Shown in pieces: positions 10,249 through 20,762 of a stretch of 64,000 nt of DNA (the first letter of the stretch is position 1; every line of letters begins with the position of its first letter). The position numbers and the translations under genes were made by a program. Under the pieces are notes generated by a model. The model worked only from the letters and a program-made list of their open reading frames with translations, ran no database searches and was not told where the DNA came from. The stretch lies in assembly GCF_900105115.1 (NCBI RefSeq), contig NZ_FNRV01000001.1, positions 2,458,501 through 2,522,500 on the forward strand. Reading direction: 5' to 3'. This stretch comes from Pseudomonas mohnii. GTDB lineage: Bacteria; Pseudomonadota; Gammaproteobacteria; Pseudomonadales; Pseudomonadaceae.

Positions 10249-11506
10249 CTTCTCGGCCAAAGCTAACTTGTTAAACACCCAGGGCCTGACCGGATCGCTG
10301 CTGCGTCGCGGCGTGCTTCGGCAATTGACGCAACTCAAACACGGACAGTTGGTGCTGATCGAAGACGGCGTACGCCATGTGTTCGGCAGTTCCAGCCATG
10401 AATTGCTGGGGGAGATCCATATCCTCGATGCCGCGGCCTGGGGAATGGTGGCGAGCAACGGTTCGATTGGCGCGGGCGAAGCGTTTATCCATGGCTACTG
10501 GAGTTCGCCGGACCTGACCTCGGTGGTGCGGGTGTTCGTCAGCAATCTTGAAGTGCTCGATGGCCTCGAAGGTGGCCTGGCGAAACTTGGTCGGCCGCTG
10601 ATTCAGGGCCTGCACTGGCTTAATCGAAACACACGCAAGGGCTCGCAGAAAAACATCGCCGCCCATTACGACCTGGGTAATGACCTGTTTGAGCAGTTTC
10701 TCGACCCGACAATGATGTATTCGGCGGCGCAGTTTTTGACCGATGAAGACAGCCTTGAACAGGCGCAGTTGAACAAACTGCAGCGGATTTGCCAGAAGCT
10801 TGCCCTCAAACCAACGGATCACTTGCTGGAGATCGGCACCGGCTGGGGCAGCATGGCGCTGTACGCGGCCCAACACTACGGCTGCAAAGTCACCACCACC
10901 ACCTTGTCCAAAGAGCAATATGCCTTCACCGCACAACGTATCGATGCCCTCGGACTGCAAGATCAGGTCACGTTGCTGCTCAAGGACTACCGCGACCTCA
11001 CCGGCCAATACGACAAACTGGTGTCGATCGAGATGATCGAGGCTGTCGGCCATCGCTTCCTGCCGACCTACTTCAAGCAGTGCGCTCAGCTGCTCAAGAG
11101 CAACGGTCTGATGCTGTTGCAAGCCATCACCATCCGCGAGCAGCGCTATGAACAGGCCAAGAACAGCGTCGATTTCATTCAACGCTACATCTTCCCCGGC
11201 GGCGCCTTGCCCTGTGTCCAGAAGATGCTGGAGATCGTGAGTCGCGACACCGACATGAACCTGCTGCACATGGAGGACTTCGGCCTGCATTACGCCCGGA
11301 CCCTACGCATGTGGCGTGAGAATTTTCGCCGCGCCCAGGGTCGCTTGAGTGAGCTGGGTTACGACGACTATTTCCTGCGACTGTGGGAGTTTTACCTGTG
11401 CTACTGCGAAGGCGGCTTTATGGAGCGCACCATTGGTACCGCGCAACTGCTGCTGGCCAAGCCTTCGGCAATCACGGCGCCACTGTTGGGTCGCTTCGAT
11501 GCTTGA
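10235..11506 (+). CDS. CFA-synthase-family SAM-dependent fatty acyl methyltransferase
   Basis: 423 aa. Start taken at the ATG at 10235, where MKASSFSAKANLL begins; earlier in-frame starts lie inside DUF1365. The SAM site EIGTGWG is at about residues 199-205, after the family block HYDLGNDLFEQFLDP. Compared by eye with E. coli Cfa, the bicarbonate-binding Cys139 (in YSCAYW) is Ala here (MYSAAQF, about 161-167) and His266 (LHTIG) is Gln (LQAIT), while the Glu of MIEAVG is kept. The protein may therefore methylate acyl chains without making a cyclopropane ring, as proposed for the UfaM-type enzymes of furan fatty acid synthesis. It is the last gene of the light-response operon. Confidence 0.85.
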   Translation: MKASSFSAKANLLNTQGLTGSLLRRGVLRQLTQLKHGQLVLIEDGVRHVFGSSSHELLGEIHILDAAAWGMVASNGSIGAGEAFIHGYWSSPDLTSVVRVFVSNLEVLDGLEGGLAKLGRPLIQGLHWLNRNTRKGSQKNIAAHYDLGNDLFEQFLDPTMMYSAAQFLTDEDSLEQAQLNKLQRICQKLALKPTDHLLEIGTGWGSMALYAAQHYGCKVTTTTLSKEQYAFTAQRIDALGLQDQVTLLLKDYRDLTGQYDKLVSIEMIEAVGHRFLPTYFKQCAQLLKSNGLMLLQAITIREQRYEQAKNSVDFIQRYIFPGGALPCVQKMLEIVSRDTDMNLLHMEDFGLHYARTLRMWRENFRRAQGRLSELGYDDYFLRLWEFYLCYCEGGFMERTIGTAQLLLAKPSAITAPLLGRFDA

Positions 11507-11567
11507 TGACTAGGCGTCCCGTCTGAGTGTTCACACAGCGGCGGGCGACTGACTTACACTGCGCGCC

Positions 11568-11873
11568 ATGAAAACCATACCTCACACGCAAATCGCCGAA
11601 CCGGCCGTCACGTGCTCGACCTGTGCAGCCTGCTGCTGCCAGCTCGAAGTCATGCTGATCACCGACACAGGTGTGCCCGAGCGGTTTATCGATACCGATG
11701 ACTGGGGTGGGGAAGTCATGCTGCGCCTGGACGACGGCTGGTGCGCCGCGCTGGATCGCAACACGATGATGTGCACCATCTACGAAAAGCGCCCGCTGAT
11801 CTGCCGGGAATTCGAGATGGGAGCGCCTGAATGCATCGATGAGCGCCAGGGCATTTCCACGGCGTATCGCTGA
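11568..11873 (+). CDS. YkgJ-family cysteine cluster protein
   Basis: 101 aa. Cysteines are arranged as in YkgJ/CxxCxxCC proteins: CSTCAACCCQLEV near residue 16, CAALD near 59, CTIYEKRPLICREF near 69-80 and a late CIDE. This pattern is thought to bind zinc or an Fe-S cluster. Function is unknown. It stands alone 61 bp after the light-response operon and is followed by a strong hairpin, so it may be an independent gene or the tail of that operon. Confidence 0.88.
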   Translation: MKTIPHTQIAEPAVTCSTCAACCCQLEVMLITDTGVPERFIDTDDWGGEVMLRLDDGWCAALDRNTMMCTIYEKRPLICREFEMGAPECIDERQGISTAYR

Positions 11874-11880
11874 ATGTGCG

Positions 11881-11910
11881 CTCTGTGGGGGCCAGTTGGC
11901 TCCCACAGAG
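11881..11910. terminator. Hairpin between ykgJ and pagL
   Basis: CTCTGTGGG-x-GCC, loop AGTT, GGC-x-CCCACAGAG: a 12-bp stem with one mismatch between convergent genes. It has no strong T-tract. The TGTGGGAGC-like arms are also REP-related. Confidence 0.6.
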
Positions 11911-11940
11911 GGCCACGACAAATTGTCCAGGCCGTGATCG

Positions 11941-12459
11941 TTACAACGGCATCGTATAGTGCAACGCGTAACTCTCTGTGCCGTCGTTCGGGTTGGTCAT
12001 CCCTGCGTTGGAATAATGCGTGGCCCGAATACCGACTTCATGCCCGCCGGCAAAACGCAGACCAAAACCCAAGCGGTCCTCAAACTGGAAGGCGCTGCCC
12101 AGGTGATTGTCTTCGACCTGGGTGTTGGAGAACAACGCCACGCCTACCCCCAGTTCCACGTACGGTTTGACGCTCTGGCCGGCAAACTCGTAAACGAACA
12201 CTGGCGAGAACGAAAGACTGTTGTTACTGGCACTCTTGTCGCCTTCCCAGTAGGTGTAGGCGCCACTCCAGTAACCGGTCAGGCGGCCGACATCGCTCTG
12301 CCACCAACTCTTGTCCCAATCGAACTGCATCCCCAATCGATAAGTCATGGTCGAGTCGCTGGTCTGGCCGATCCCGAATTCCACACCTGCCGCTTGTGCG
12401 GTAAAACTGTGCCCCATCAGTGCGGCCGCAATCGCGGCCAAGCAGAATAGTCGCTTCAT
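11941..12459 (-). CDS. pagL: Outer-membrane lipid A 3-O-deacylase
   Basis: 172 aa. The start at 12459 begins MKRLFCLAAIAAALMG, a signal peptide ending AQA, with GGAAG upstream; an in-frame start at 12516 would put 19 charged residues before it. The mature protein looks like an eight-stranded barrel with alternating aromatic strands, and its C-terminus holds the catalytic HYSNAG motif (His and Ser) and a downstream Glu (DGTES), as in PagL. PagL removes the 3-position acyl chain of lipid A. The mRNA leader contains AACAAAAA (complement of 12496-12503), a Crc/Hfq-type AANAANAA motif. Confidence 0.9.
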   Translation of the reverse strand: MKRLFCLAAIAAALMGHSFTAQAAGVEFGIGQTSDSTMTYRLGMQFDWDKSWWQSDVGRLTGYWSGAYTYWEGDKSASNNSLSFSPVFVYEFAGQSVKPYVELGVGVALFSNTQVEDNHLGSAFQFEDRLGFGLRFAGGHEVGIRATHYSNAGMTNPNDGTESYALHYTMPL

Positions 12460-12579
12460 TAGAAACTTCCTTTTCCGAACGATTACGTTTGGTTTTTTTT
12501 GTTGCTCGACACGCACAGCTATAGAAGTCGGCGATTTATCAGAAGTTCACCCCAATTATTCGCTTGCCCCACAACCTTC

Positions 12580-13371
12580 TTACTCGTTGAAGCTTTGCAC
12601 AACGCCAGCGGTATTCCACAGTATCGGCAAAATATTTGCGAAGTGTAGGGGATCGGCACTGGTCCAGAATTGCGCCGCACGAGCAGGGCCTCGAGCGAGC
12701 AAATTGCGCTCGGCCAGCAGACGCTGAAGTTGGCGCGCAACAGCCGCGCCGGTGTCAATCAAGCTGATGTCATCGGGGATCATCTGCTTGAGCATCGGCT
12801 TGAGGAAAGGGTAATGGGTGCAGCCCAGGATGATGGTGTCAGCACCTTCGGCAAGCAGGGGCTCGACGTAACCGGCCAACAACTGACGCAGTGCGGGACT
12901 GTGCAGATCACCCTTTTCAATCAGCTCCACCAGCCCTGGACAAGGCTGGGTGATCACGCGCACATCCGTGGCGAAACGATCGAGCAATGCCGCGAACTTG
13001 GCACTCTGCAATGTACCCGTCGTGGCCAGCACGCCAACCACGCCACTGCGGGTCGCGGCAGCGGCCGGCTTGACCGCCGGCTCCATGCCGACGATAGGCC
13101 ATTGCGGATAATCGCGTCGCAGGTCGGCAACGCCCGCTACGGTGGCAGTGTTGCAGGCCAGCACCAGGGCCTTGGCGCCCTGCCGTTGAAAGAAACCGGC
13201 CATGACGCTACAACGCTGCCGGATGAATTCCGGGGTTTTCTCGCCGTAGGGAATATTGCCGCAATCGGCGACGTACAGCAGTGACTCGTTGGGCAACAAA
13301 CGCTGGATCTCGGCCAGCACCGACAGCCCACCGACGCCAGAGTCGAACACGCCAATCGGCGCTTCACGCAT
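12580..13371 (-). CDS. murI: Glutamate racemase
   Basis: 263 aa. The start is set at the ATG at 13371 ([21 protein letters not shown]), the standard MurI N-terminus; a longer in-frame ORF lies within moeB. The two catalytic cysteines are visible in [11 protein letters not shown] and [11 protein letters not shown]. MurI makes D-glutamate for peptidoglycan. It overlaps the end of moeB by 8 nt and is the last gene of the hemA-prfA-prmC-moeB-murI block, an arrangement conserved in Pseudomonas. Confidence 0.97.
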   Translation of the reverse strand: MREAPIGVFDSGVGGLSVLAEIQRLLPNESLLYVADCGNIPYGEKTPEFIRQRCSVMAGFFQRQGAKALVLACNTATVAGVADLRRDYPQWPIVGMEPAVKPAAAATRSGVVGVLATTGTLQSAKFAALLDRFATDVRVITQPCPGLVELIEKGDLHSPALRQLLAGYVEPLLAEGADTIILGCTHYPFLKPMLKQMIPDDISLIDTGAAVARQLQRLLAERNLLARGPARAAQFWTSADPLHFANILPILWNTAGVVQSFNE

Positions 13372-14119
13372 GCTTTGGCCCACAAACGCTGCAACCCGGG
13401 TCCCGCTTGACTCGCAATTCACGAAAGCGTGAGCCCAAGGCGTCGATCAACAACAGGCGCCCCACCAGCGGCTCGCCGAAACCCGCCAGCAGCTTCAGCG
13501 CTTCAAGGGCTTGCAGGCTGCCGACCAGGCCCACCAGCGGACCGACCACCCCGGCCTCGCTGCAGGTCAGTTCGGCCTCGCTGCCGTGTCCGTATAAACA
13601 GTGGTAGCACGGACTTTCAGGACGACGCGGGTCGAACACCGACAACTGCCCTTCAAGGCGAATCGCCGCGCCACTGACCAGAGGCTTTGCGGCGGCTACG
13701 CAAGCGGCATTGACCGCTTCACGGGTGGAGAAATTGTCCGAACAGTCGAGAACCAGGTCCACACCCGCCACCGCAGCCGCCAGGGAATCTTCATCCAGCG
13801 CCGTGCGGTGGGCGACCAGTTGAACCTCGGGATTGAGTGCCGTCAGACGCTGGATCGCAGAATCGACCTTGCTCATGCCGACACTGTCGGTGTCATGAAT
13901 GATCTGGCGCTGCAGGTTGGTCAGGTCGACTGTATCGAAGTCCGCCAGATGCAACTCGCCGACACCCGCCGCGGCCAGATACAACGCCACCGGCGCACCC
14001 AACCCACCGAGGCCGACAATCAGCACGCGGCTTTCTTTCAAGCGCAACTGGCCGTCGATATCGATGTGGTGCAACAGAATTTGCCGGCTGTAGCGCAGCA
14101 ATTCCTGATCATTCAGCAT
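13364..14119 (-). CDS. moeB: Molybdopterin-synthase adenylyltransferase
   Basis: 251 aa E1-like enzyme that adenylates the C-terminus of MoaD. The N-terminal RYSRQILL supplies the conserved Arg, and [19 protein letters not shown] is the nucleotide loop. Zinc-binding CxxC pairs are at CYHCLYG (about 183-186) and CSVCGPKHA at the C-terminus. It overlaps both prmC and murI by 7-8 nt, so translation is probably coupled. ThiF or HesA would look similar, but neighbours and length favour MoeB. Confidence 0.93.
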   Translation of the reverse strand: MLNDQELLRYSRQILLHHIDIDGQLRLKESRVLIVGLGGLGAPVALYLAAAGVGELHLADFDTVDLTNLQRQIIHDTDSVGMSKVDSAIQRLTALNPEVQLVAHRTALDEDSLAAAVAGVDLVLDCSDNFSTREAVNAACVAAAKPLVSGAAIRLEGQLSVFDPRRPESPCYHCLYGHGSEAELTCSEAGVVGPLVGLVGSLQALEALKLLAGFGEPLVGRLLLIDALGSRFRELRVKRDPGCSVCGPKHA

Positions 14120-14943
14120 GGCAGGCGCCCCAGACTGATGCGTTGATGACCGCCCAGATCGGTGCGGCTGTGGACCTCTTCAAAGCCACGGGTCAGCAGC
14201 AAATCACGCACCGCCTCGGCCTGGTCGTAACCGTGTTCAAGCATCAGCCAGCCACCGGCGTCCAGATGCTCCGGCGCCTGGGCGACGATCAAACGCAGAT
14301 CGTCGAGCCCGTCGACACCGGCCACCAGGGCACTGGCCGGCTCGAAGCGCACATCGCCTTCCACCAGGTGCGGATCGGCTGCCGCGATGTAGGGCGGATT
14401 GCTGATGATCAACTGAAAACGCTGACCTTCCAGAGCGCTGAACCAATGACTGCTCAACACTGTGGCGTTGTTCAGGTTCAGACGCTGGCGATTGCGTTCG
14501 GCCAGAGCCACGGCCTCCGGCACGCGATCGACGGCAGTGACCTTCCACACCGGACGCTCACTGGCCAGGGCCAGGGCAATGGCACCGCTGCCGGTGCCAA
14601 GGTCGAGGACTGTGCACGGTGTGGCCGGCAACAGTTCGAGCGCGGCTTCCACCAACAGCTCGGTGTCCGGACGCGGGATCAGCGTGTGCGGCGCCACTTC
14701 CAGGTCGAGCTTCCAGAAACCCTGCTGACCCAGAATGTAGGCCACCGGCTCACCGCTGCGGCGGCGCTGAAGGTATTCAGTGAACGTCAGCACCGCTTCG
14801 CTCGGAACGATGCGCTCCGGCCAGGTGTGCAGAAAACTGCGGGACTTGCCCAACGCCGCCGCCAGCAACAATTCGGCATCCAAACGCGCCGTGGGCGAAT
14901 CGGGCAGATCGGCAGCGCGCAACAAACTGGCGATGATCGTCAT
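14113..14943 (-). CDS. prmC: Release factor glutamine methyltransferase
   Basis: 276 aa class I methyltransferase that modifies the Gln of the GGQ motif in release factors. The SAM motif VLDLGTGSGAIALALA is near residue 115 and the catalytic NPPY lies in IISNPPYIAAADPHL near 180. It begins one base after the stop of prfA, its substrate gene, as in most proteobacteria. Confidence 0.97.
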   Translation of the reverse strand: MTIIASLLRAADLPDSPTARLDAELLLAAALGKSRSFLHTWPERIVPSEAVLTFTEYLQRRRSGEPVAYILGQQGFWKLDLEVAPHTLIPRPDTELLVEAALELLPATPCTVLDLGTGSGAIALALASERPVWKVTAVDRVPEAVALAERNRQRLNLNNATVLSSHWFSALEGQRFQLIISNPPYIAAADPHLVEGDVRFEPASALVAGVDGLDDLRLIVAQAPEHLDAGGWLMLEHGYDQAEAVRDLLLTRGFEEVHSRTDLGGHQRISLGRLPC

Positions 14944-16026
14944 TTACTCACCTATCGCCGCCAGTTGATCGGCCTGATACTCGGCCAGCAACGGCTCGAT
15001 CACCGCATCGACGCCGCCGGCGAGGATTTCGTCGAGGGAATACAGCGTCAGGTTGACCCGGTGATCGGTGACCCGGCCCTGGGCGAAGTTGTAGGTGCGA
15101 ATGCGTTCGGAGCGATCACCCGAGCCCACCAGCAATTTACGTTCGCTGGCAATGGCATTGGCGGCGGCACTGGTCTGCTGATCGTTGAGCTTGGCCGACA
15201 GCCAGGACATCGCCCGCGCACGGTTCTTGTGCTGGGAACGTTCTTCCTGGCACTCGACCACGATGCCCGACGGCAAGTGGGTGATACGGATCGCCGAGTC
15301 GGTCTTGTTGACGTGCTGACCGCCGGCACCGGAGGAACGATAAGTGTCGATCCGCAGGTCCGCCGGGTTGATCTCGATCGCTTCCTGCTCATCCGGCTCG
15401 GGCAATACGGCCACTGTGCAGGCCGAGGTATGGATGCGCCCTTGGGATTCGGTGGCCGGAACCCGCTGCACGCGGTGCGCACCGGACTCGAATTTCAGCT
15501 TGCCGTAGACGTTGTCGCCTTCCACGCGCGCAATGACTTCTTTATAGCCGCCGTGCTCACCCTCGTTCTCGGAGAGGATTTCCACCCGCCAGCCGCGACG
15601 CTCGGCGTAACGCGAATACATGCGGAACAGGTCGCCGGAGAAAATCGCCGCCTCGTCACCGCCCGTACCCGCCCGGATTTCCAGAAACACGTTACGCCCG
15701 TCATTCGGGTCCTTGGGCAGCAGCATGCGTTGCAGGCTGGCTTCCAGTTCGACCAGGCGCTCCTTGGCTTCGCGGACTTCTTCCACGGCCATTTCGCGCA
15801 TGTCCGGGTCGCTGTCCTTGAGTAATGCCTGTGCGCCTTCCAGGTCGCCCTGCACTTTGAGCAACTGTTTATAGGTCTCGACGATCGGCTCGACTTCCGC
15901 GTATTCCTTGGAATAGGTGCGGAATTTGTTCTGATCGGAAATGACCTCGCCATCGCCAAGCAAGGCGGTCAATTCCTCGAAACGGTCCTGGAGGATGTCC
16001 AGCTTATTGAGCAGTGACGCTTTCAT
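14944..16026 (-). CDS. prfA: Peptide chain release factor 1
   Basis: 360 aa. RF1 recognises UAA and UAG; the PAT tripeptide in [14 protein letters not shown] (the PxT motif) separates it from RF2. The GGQ motif is in [14 protein letters not shown] near residue 233. The start overlaps the hemA stop by 4 nt. Confidence 0.98.
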   Translation of the reverse strand: MKASLLNKLDILQDRFEELTALLGDGEVISDQNKFRTYSKEYAEVEPIVETYKQLLKVQGDLEGAQALLKDSDPDMREMAVEEVREAKERLVELEASLQRMLLPKDPNDGRNVFLEIRAGTGGDEAAIFSGDLFRMYSRYAERRGWRVEILSENEGEHGGYKEVIARVEGDNVYGKLKFESGAHRVQRVPATESQGRIHTSACTVAVLPEPDEQEAIEINPADLRIDTYRSSGAGGQHVNKTDSAIRITHLPSGIVVECQEERSQHKNRARAMSWLSAKLNDQQTSAAANAIASERKLLVGSGDRSERIRTYNFAQGRVTDHRVNLTLYSLDEILAGGVDAVIEPLLAEYQADQLAAIGE

Positions 16027-17312
16027 TGCGGTTTCTTATCCGAAAAGCTTTCCGATGAGCCCTCACCGAGGGCAAAGAGTTCCTGGGCCATCGCCAGCGC
16101 ATCGAGGCGACCTTCGGCAGAGAGCTTTTTCAACTGCACGCTGGGTGCGTGCATCAATTTGTTGGTCAGGCCACGGGCCAGTTGCAGCAGCACATCTTCG
16201 GCACTGGCACCGTTGGCCAGCAGACGCTGGGCTTTTTGCAATTCTTCGTCGCGCAAGCGTTCGCTTTGTTGACGATAGGCCTTGAGCACGTCCACCGCCG
16301 CCAATTCGCGCAGGCGGACCATGAAATCTTCGGCACCGACCGACACCATCTCTTCAGCCGCTTGCGCAGCGCCTTGCCGGCTCTTGAGGTTCTCGGCGAC
16401 CACCTCATGCAGATCGTCGACGCTATACAGGTAAACGTCGTCCAACTCGCCGACTTCTGGTTCGATATCCCGCGGAACGGCGATATCCACCATGAAAATG
16501 GGTTTGTGCTTGCGCAGTTTCAGGGCACTTTCCACGGCGCCCTTGCCGAGGATCGGCAATTGGCTGGCGGTGGAACTGATGACGATGTCGCTGCGCACCA
16601 GTTCCGCGGGGATGTCCGACAGCAACACCGCATGGGCACCGAACTGCTCGGCCAGCAGGCTCGCCCGCTCCAGCGTGCGATTGGCGACCACGATTCGCTT
16701 TACGCCGAGGTCATGCAGATGGCGGGCGACCAGGGTGATGGTCTCGCCAGCGCCGATCAGCAAGGCCTGACTGCGTTGCAAGTCGCTGAAAATCTGTTTC
16801 GCCAGGCTGACCGCGGCGAACGCCACGGACACCGGGTTTTCACCGATGGCGGTGTCGGTGCGCACCTGTTTGGCGGCATTGAACGTGGCCTGGAACAGGC
16901 GTCCGAGCAACGGGCCGATGGTGCCGGCCTCCCGAGCCACGGCGTAGGCCGATTTCATCTGGCCGAGAATCTGCGGTTCGCCCAACACCAGCGAATCGAG
17001 CCCGGAGGCCACCCGCATCATGTGACGAACTGCCGCATCATCTTCGTGCACATAGGCGCTCGCGCGCAGTTCCTCGAGGCTCAAATGATGGTATTCGGCC
17101 AGCCAGCGCAGGACGATATCCGCCGACAGGTGATCCTGTTCTATATAGAGCTCACTGCGATTGCAGGTGGAGAGGATCGCAGCTTCGCGGCTGTCGGTGA
17201 GTCGGCAGAGCTGCTGCAAGGCCTCCACCAGCTGCTCAGGGGTAAAGGCCACGCGCTCGCGGACGTCTACTGAAGCAGTCTTATGGTTAATACCGAGTGC
17301 AAGGAAGGCCAT
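16023..17312 (-). CDS. hemA: Glutamyl-tRNA reductase
   Basis: 429 aa, the first committed enzyme of C5-pathway tetrapyrrole synthesis. The catalytic Cys is in [11 protein letters not shown] near residue 50, the family block [14 protein letters not shown] follows near 110, and the NADPH-binding domain has [13 protein letters not shown] near 190. It heads the operon hemA-prfA-prmC-moeB-murI and is divergent from the TPR lipoprotein gene across 214 bp. Confidence 0.98.
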   Translation of the reverse strand: MAFLALGINHKTASVDVRERVAFTPEQLVEALQQLCRLTDSREAAILSTCNRSELYIEQDHLSADIVLRWLAEYHHLSLEELRASAYVHEDDAAVRHMMRVASGLDSLVLGEPQILGQMKSAYAVAREAGTIGPLLGRLFQATFNAAKQVRTDTAIGENPVSVAFAAVSLAKQIFSDLQRSQALLIGAGETITLVARHLHDLGVKRIVVANRTLERASLLAEQFGAHAVLLSDIPAELVRSDIVISSTASQLPILGKGAVESALKLRKHKPIFMVDIAVPRDIEPEVGELDDVYLYSVDDLHEVVAENLKSRQGAAQAAEEMVSVGAEDFMVRLRELAAVDVLKAYRQQSERLRDEELQKAQRLLANGASAEDVLLQLARGLTNKLMHAPSVQLKKLSAEGRLDALAMAQELFALGEGSSESFSDKKPQ

Positions 17313-17526
17313 TCAAAGTCGCTGATGGTGACGTGAAGCCGGCAATTGTCCTACTTCGACGGAATCAGAACAACTATTCGATATCTATTGCCATGGCGGG
17401 CATCTGTCCGTACTGCGAGACATTCTCGTTTACAGGCGTGCGCATGCGAAAATGGCAGGCCGGTTATGTTTGACCCAAGGCTTGTGTCATGATGATCCGA
17501 CCGCAGGTTAGTCGTCCTCTTCCTAT

Positions 17527-19251
17527 ATGAATAGATCCTCCGCGTTGCTCCTCGCTTTTGTCTTCCTCAGCGGCTGCCAGGCCTTGGCACCCGTATCGTC
17601 GGACAGTACGTCGCCGGCCGAAGACAGCACTCCGGCACCTGAAAAGCCCAAGGTTTACAGCTCATTCAGCGAAGACACGGTCTTCAGCCTGCTGAGCGCC
17701 GAACTGGCTGGCCAGCGCAATCGTTTCGACATTGCCCTGGACAACTATGTGACCCAGGCCATCAATACCCAGGATCCGGGCATTTCCGAGCGGGCATTCC
17801 GCATCGCCGAGTACCTGGGCGCCGATCAGGCCGCCCTGGACACCGCACTGATCTGGGCCAGGAACGCCCCGGACGACCTCGAGGCGCAACGGGCCGCTGC
17901 CGTACAACTGGCCCGCGCCGGGCGCTACGACGACTCCATGGTCTATATGGAGAAAGTCCTGCAAGGCAAGGGCGACACCCACTTCGACTTCCTGGCCTTG
18001 TCCGCGTCCGACACCGACCAGGATACGCGTAACGGTTTGATGAAGAGTTTCGACCGTTTATTGCAGCGCCATCCGCACAATAGTCAGCTGATTTTCGGCA
18101 AGGCCTTGCTGATGCAACAGGACGGCGACGCCAAAGGTGCGCTGACCCTGCTCGAAGACAATCCGCCCGACGATGGCGAAATTGCCCCGATTCTGCTGCG
18201 CGCACGCCTGCTGCAAACCCTCGATCGCGGTGACGAGGCCTTGCCGCTGCTACAAAAAAGCATCAAGAAATATCCGGACGACAAACGCCTGCGCCTGACT
18301 TATGCGCGCATGCTGGTTGAACAGGACCGGATGGACGACGCCAAAGCCGAGTTCTCGAGCCTGGTCCAGCAATATCCCGAAGACGACGAATTGCGTTACT
18401 CCCTGGCGCTGGTTTGCCTGGAAGCCAAGGCCTGGAACGAGGCCAAGGGCTATCTGGAAGACTTGATCGCCCGGGAAAGCCATGTCGATTCGGCACACCT
18501 GAACCTCGGCCGGATCGCCGAAGAACGCAATGACCCGCAGGGCGCGTTGATCGAGTACGCCCAGGTGGGTCCGGGCAACGATTACCTGCCGGCACAATTG
18601 CGTCAGGCCGATATTCTGATGAACAACGGCAGGACCGCCGAAGCCCAATCCCGCCTGGCGACGGAACGCGACGAGCAACCGGACTACGCGATCCAGCTGT
18701 ACCTGATCGAGGCGGAAACCCTGTCCGCCAACAAACAGGGCGACAAAGCCTGGAATGTGCTGGAAAAAGCCCTGCAGCAATACCCCGACGACCTGAACCT
18801 GCTTTACACCCGTGCCATGCTGGCGGAAAAACGCAATGACCTGGCGCAGATGGAAAAAGACCTGCGACTGATCATCAAGCACGACCCGGCCAATGCCATG
18901 GCGCTCAACGCCCTGGGCTACACCCTGTCCGACCGCACGACACGTTACGCCGAAGCCAAGGCCCTGATCGAACAGGCTCACCAGATCAATCCGGAAGACC
19001 CGGCGGTGCTCGACAGCCTCGGCTGGGTGAATTTCCGCATGGGCAACCTCGACGAAGCCGAACGCCTGCTGCGCCAGGCATTGCAACGCTTCCCAGATCA
19101 GGAAGTCGCCGCACACCTGGGTGAAGTCCTGTGGGCCAATGGCAAACAGCGCGAAGCCAGGCAAATATGGGGCAAGTTCCTCAAGGAACAGCCTGACAGC
19201 CCAACGCTGCGCGGTACCATCAAGCGCCTGACCGGATCAGAGACTCTTTAA
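17527..19251 (+). CDS. TPR-repeat lipoprotein
   Basis: 574 aa. A lipoprotein signal ends in LAFVFLSGC, the Cys being residue 16. The rest is tetratricopeptide repeats, clearest in the C-terminal half ([29 protein letters not shown]). No Asp at +2 is seen (the residue after Cys is Gln), so sorting to the outer membrane is predicted. Homologues always lie upstream of lolB in Pseudomonas, 4 bp apart here, suggesting an envelope scaffold role; the exact function is unknown. The ribosome site is poor. Confidence 0.9.
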   Translation: MNRSSALLLAFVFLSGCQALAPVSSDSTSPAEDSTPAPEKPKVYSSFSEDTVFSLLSAELAGQRNRFDIALDNYVTQAINTQDPGISERAFRIAEYLGADQAALDTALIWARNAPDDLEAQRAAAVQLARAGRYDDSMVYMEKVLQGKGDTHFDFLALSASDTDQDTRNGLMKSFDRLLQRHPHNSQLIFGKALLMQQDGDAKGALTLLEDNPPDDGEIAPILLRARLLQTLDRGDEALPLLQKSIKKYPDDKRLRLTYARMLVEQDRMDDAKAEFSSLVQQYPEDDELRYSLALVCLEAKAWNEAKGYLEDLIARESHVDSAHLNLGRIAEERNDPQGALIEYAQVGPGNDYLPAQLRQADILMNNGRTAEAQSRLATERDEQPDYAIQLYLIEAETLSANKQGDKAWNVLEKALQQYPDDLNLLYTRAMLAEKRNDLAQMEKDLRLIIKHDPANAMALNALGYTLSDRTTRYAEAKALIEQAHQINPEDPAVLDSLGWVNFRMGNLDEAERLLRQALQRFPDQEVAAHLGEVLWANGKQREARQIWGKFLKEQPDSPTLRGTIKRLTGSETL

Positions 19252-19255
19252 GATT

Positions 19256-19873
19256 ATGTTTTTGCGCCACATCATCGTTTTCAGTTTCATCGCCCTGCTC
19301 GCCGGTTGCGCGGGCTTCGGTGCCCGCGAATCCGTCGAGGGCCACGGTAACCCCGCCCAATGGCGCGAGCACAAACAGCAGCTTGCCGCCCTGGATGGCT
19401 GGCAGATCGACGGCAAGATCGGCATTCGCGCGCCAAAAGATTCGGGTAGCGGCACGCTGTTCTGGCTGCAGCGCCAGGACTATTACGACATCCGCCTTTC
19501 CGGCCCCCTGGGTCGCGGGGCGGCACGCCTGACCGGGCGGCCGGGCAAGGTTTCTCTGGAAGTTGCCAACCAGGGTCGCTATGAAGCGCCAAGCCCGGAA
19601 GTCCTGCTTGAAGAACAGCTGGGCTGGAAGTTGCCGGTGTCCAATCTGGCCTGGTGGGTCCGCGGGCTTCCGGCTCCGGACAGCAAGAGCCGCCTGACCC
19701 TGGATGGCGACAGCCGCTTGGCGAGTCTTGAACAAGATGGCTGGCAGGTCGAGTACACCACCTACACCGAGCAAAACGGCTACTGGCTGCCCGAGCGCAT
19801 CAAGCTGCACGGCACCGACCTCGATGTCACGCTGGTGATCAAGGCCTGGCAACCACGCAAGCTGGGGCAATGA
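19256..19873 (+). CDS. lolB: Outer-membrane lipoprotein insertase LolB
   Basis: 205 aa. The lipobox FIALLAGC places the acylated Cys near residue 18. LolB accepts lipoproteins from LolA and inserts them in the outer membrane. Typical blocks are [35 protein letters not shown] and the C-terminal [11 protein letters not shown]. It is followed after 1 bp by ispE, the usual lolB-ispE-prs order. Confidence 0.96.
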   Translation: MFLRHIIVFSFIALLAGCAGFGARESVEGHGNPAQWREHKQQLAALDGWQIDGKIGIRAPKDSGSGTLFWLQRQDYYDIRLSGPLGRGAARLTGRPGKVSLEVANQGRYEAPSPEVLLEEQLGWKLPVSNLAWWVRGLPAPDSKSRLTLDGDSRLASLEQDGWQVEYTTYTEQNGYWLPERIKLHGTDLDVTLVIKAWQPRKLGQ

Positions 19874-19874
19874 C

Positions 19875-20726
19875 ATGCCTGCCAGTCGCCTGACTCTGCC
19901 CTCCCCGGCCAAGCTCAACCTGATGTTGCACATTCTCGGTCGCCGCGAAGACGGCTACCACGAGTTGCAGACGCTGTTTCAGTTTCTCGACTATGGCGAT
20001 GAAATCACCTTCGCCGTGCGCGATGACGGCGTCATTCATTTGCACACCGCGTTCGAAGGTGTTCCCCATGACAGCAACCTGATCGTCAAAGCCGCGAAAA
20101 AACTTCAGGAGCAATCCGGTTGTAGGCTCGGCATTGATATCTGGATCGACAAAGTTTTGCCCATGGGCGGTGGAATCGGTGGCGGCAGTTCGAATGCCGC
20201 GACGACCTTGCTTGGCCTCAATCATCTCTGGCAATTGGACTGGGATGAAGATCGGCTGGCCGCACTGGGCCTGACACTGGGCGCCGATGTCCCGGTTTTC
20301 GTGCGCGGCCACGCGGCTTTCGCCGAAGGCGTGGGGGAGAAACTGACCCCGGTAGACCCGGAAGAACCGTGGTATCTGGTGCTGGTGCCGCAAGTATCTG
20401 TAAGTACGGCAGAAATTTTTTCCGATCCGTTGTTGACACGTAACTCGCCGCCCATTAAAGTGCGCCCCGTTCCCAAGGGAAACAGTCGAAATGACTGCTT
20501 GCCGGTAGTAGCAAGGCGTTATCCAGAGGTACGTAACGCATTGAATTTGTTAGGTAATTTTACCGAAGCAAAACTCACCGGAACTGGAAGTTGTGTGTTT
20601 GGGGGCTTCCCAAGCAAAGCTGAAGCTGATAAAGTCTCGGCCCTTCTTACAGAGACCCTTACAGGGTTTGTAGCAAAAGGAAGCAACGTTTCGATGTTGC
20701 ATCGCAAGCTGCAAAGTCTGCTCTAA
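19875..20726 (+). CDS. ispE: 4-diphosphocytidyl-2-C-methyl-D-erythritol kinase
   Basis: 283 aa GHMP kinase of the MEP isoprenoid pathway. The N-terminal [26 protein letters not shown] holds the catalytic Lys and His, and the ATP loop [17 protein letters not shown] lies near residue 95. The last third (about 20400-20726) is visibly more AT-rich than its neighbours and contains a promoter-like sequence, so it may also drive the tRNA-Gln and prs downstream. Confidence 0.97.
   Translation: MPASRLTLPSPAKLNLMLHILGRREDGYHELQTLFQFLDYGDEITFAVRDDGVIHLHTAFEGVPHDSNLIVKAAKKLQEQSGCRLGIDIWIDKVLPMGGGIGGGSSNAATTLLGLNHLWQLDWDEDRLAALGLTLGADVPVFVRGHAAFAEGVGEKLTPVDPEEPWYLVLVPQVSVSTAEIFSDPLLTRNSPPIKVRPVPKGNSRNDCLPVVARRYPEVRNALNLLGNFTEAKLTGTGSCVFGGFPSKAEADKVSALLTETLTGFVAKGSNVSMLHRKLQSLL
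20433..20461 (+). promoter_or_regulatory. Promoter-like sequence inside ispE
   Basis: A perfect TTGACA (20433-20438), 17-bp spacer, TAAAGT (20456-20461). It is about 300 bp upstream of tRNA-Gln and 420 bp upstream of prs, in the AT-rich 3' part of ispE. It could supply those genes independently of lolB-ispE. Confidence 0.4.
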
Positions 20727-20762
20727 AGGAATCGATTACTGGGTAATCGTTGCAACAGATAC

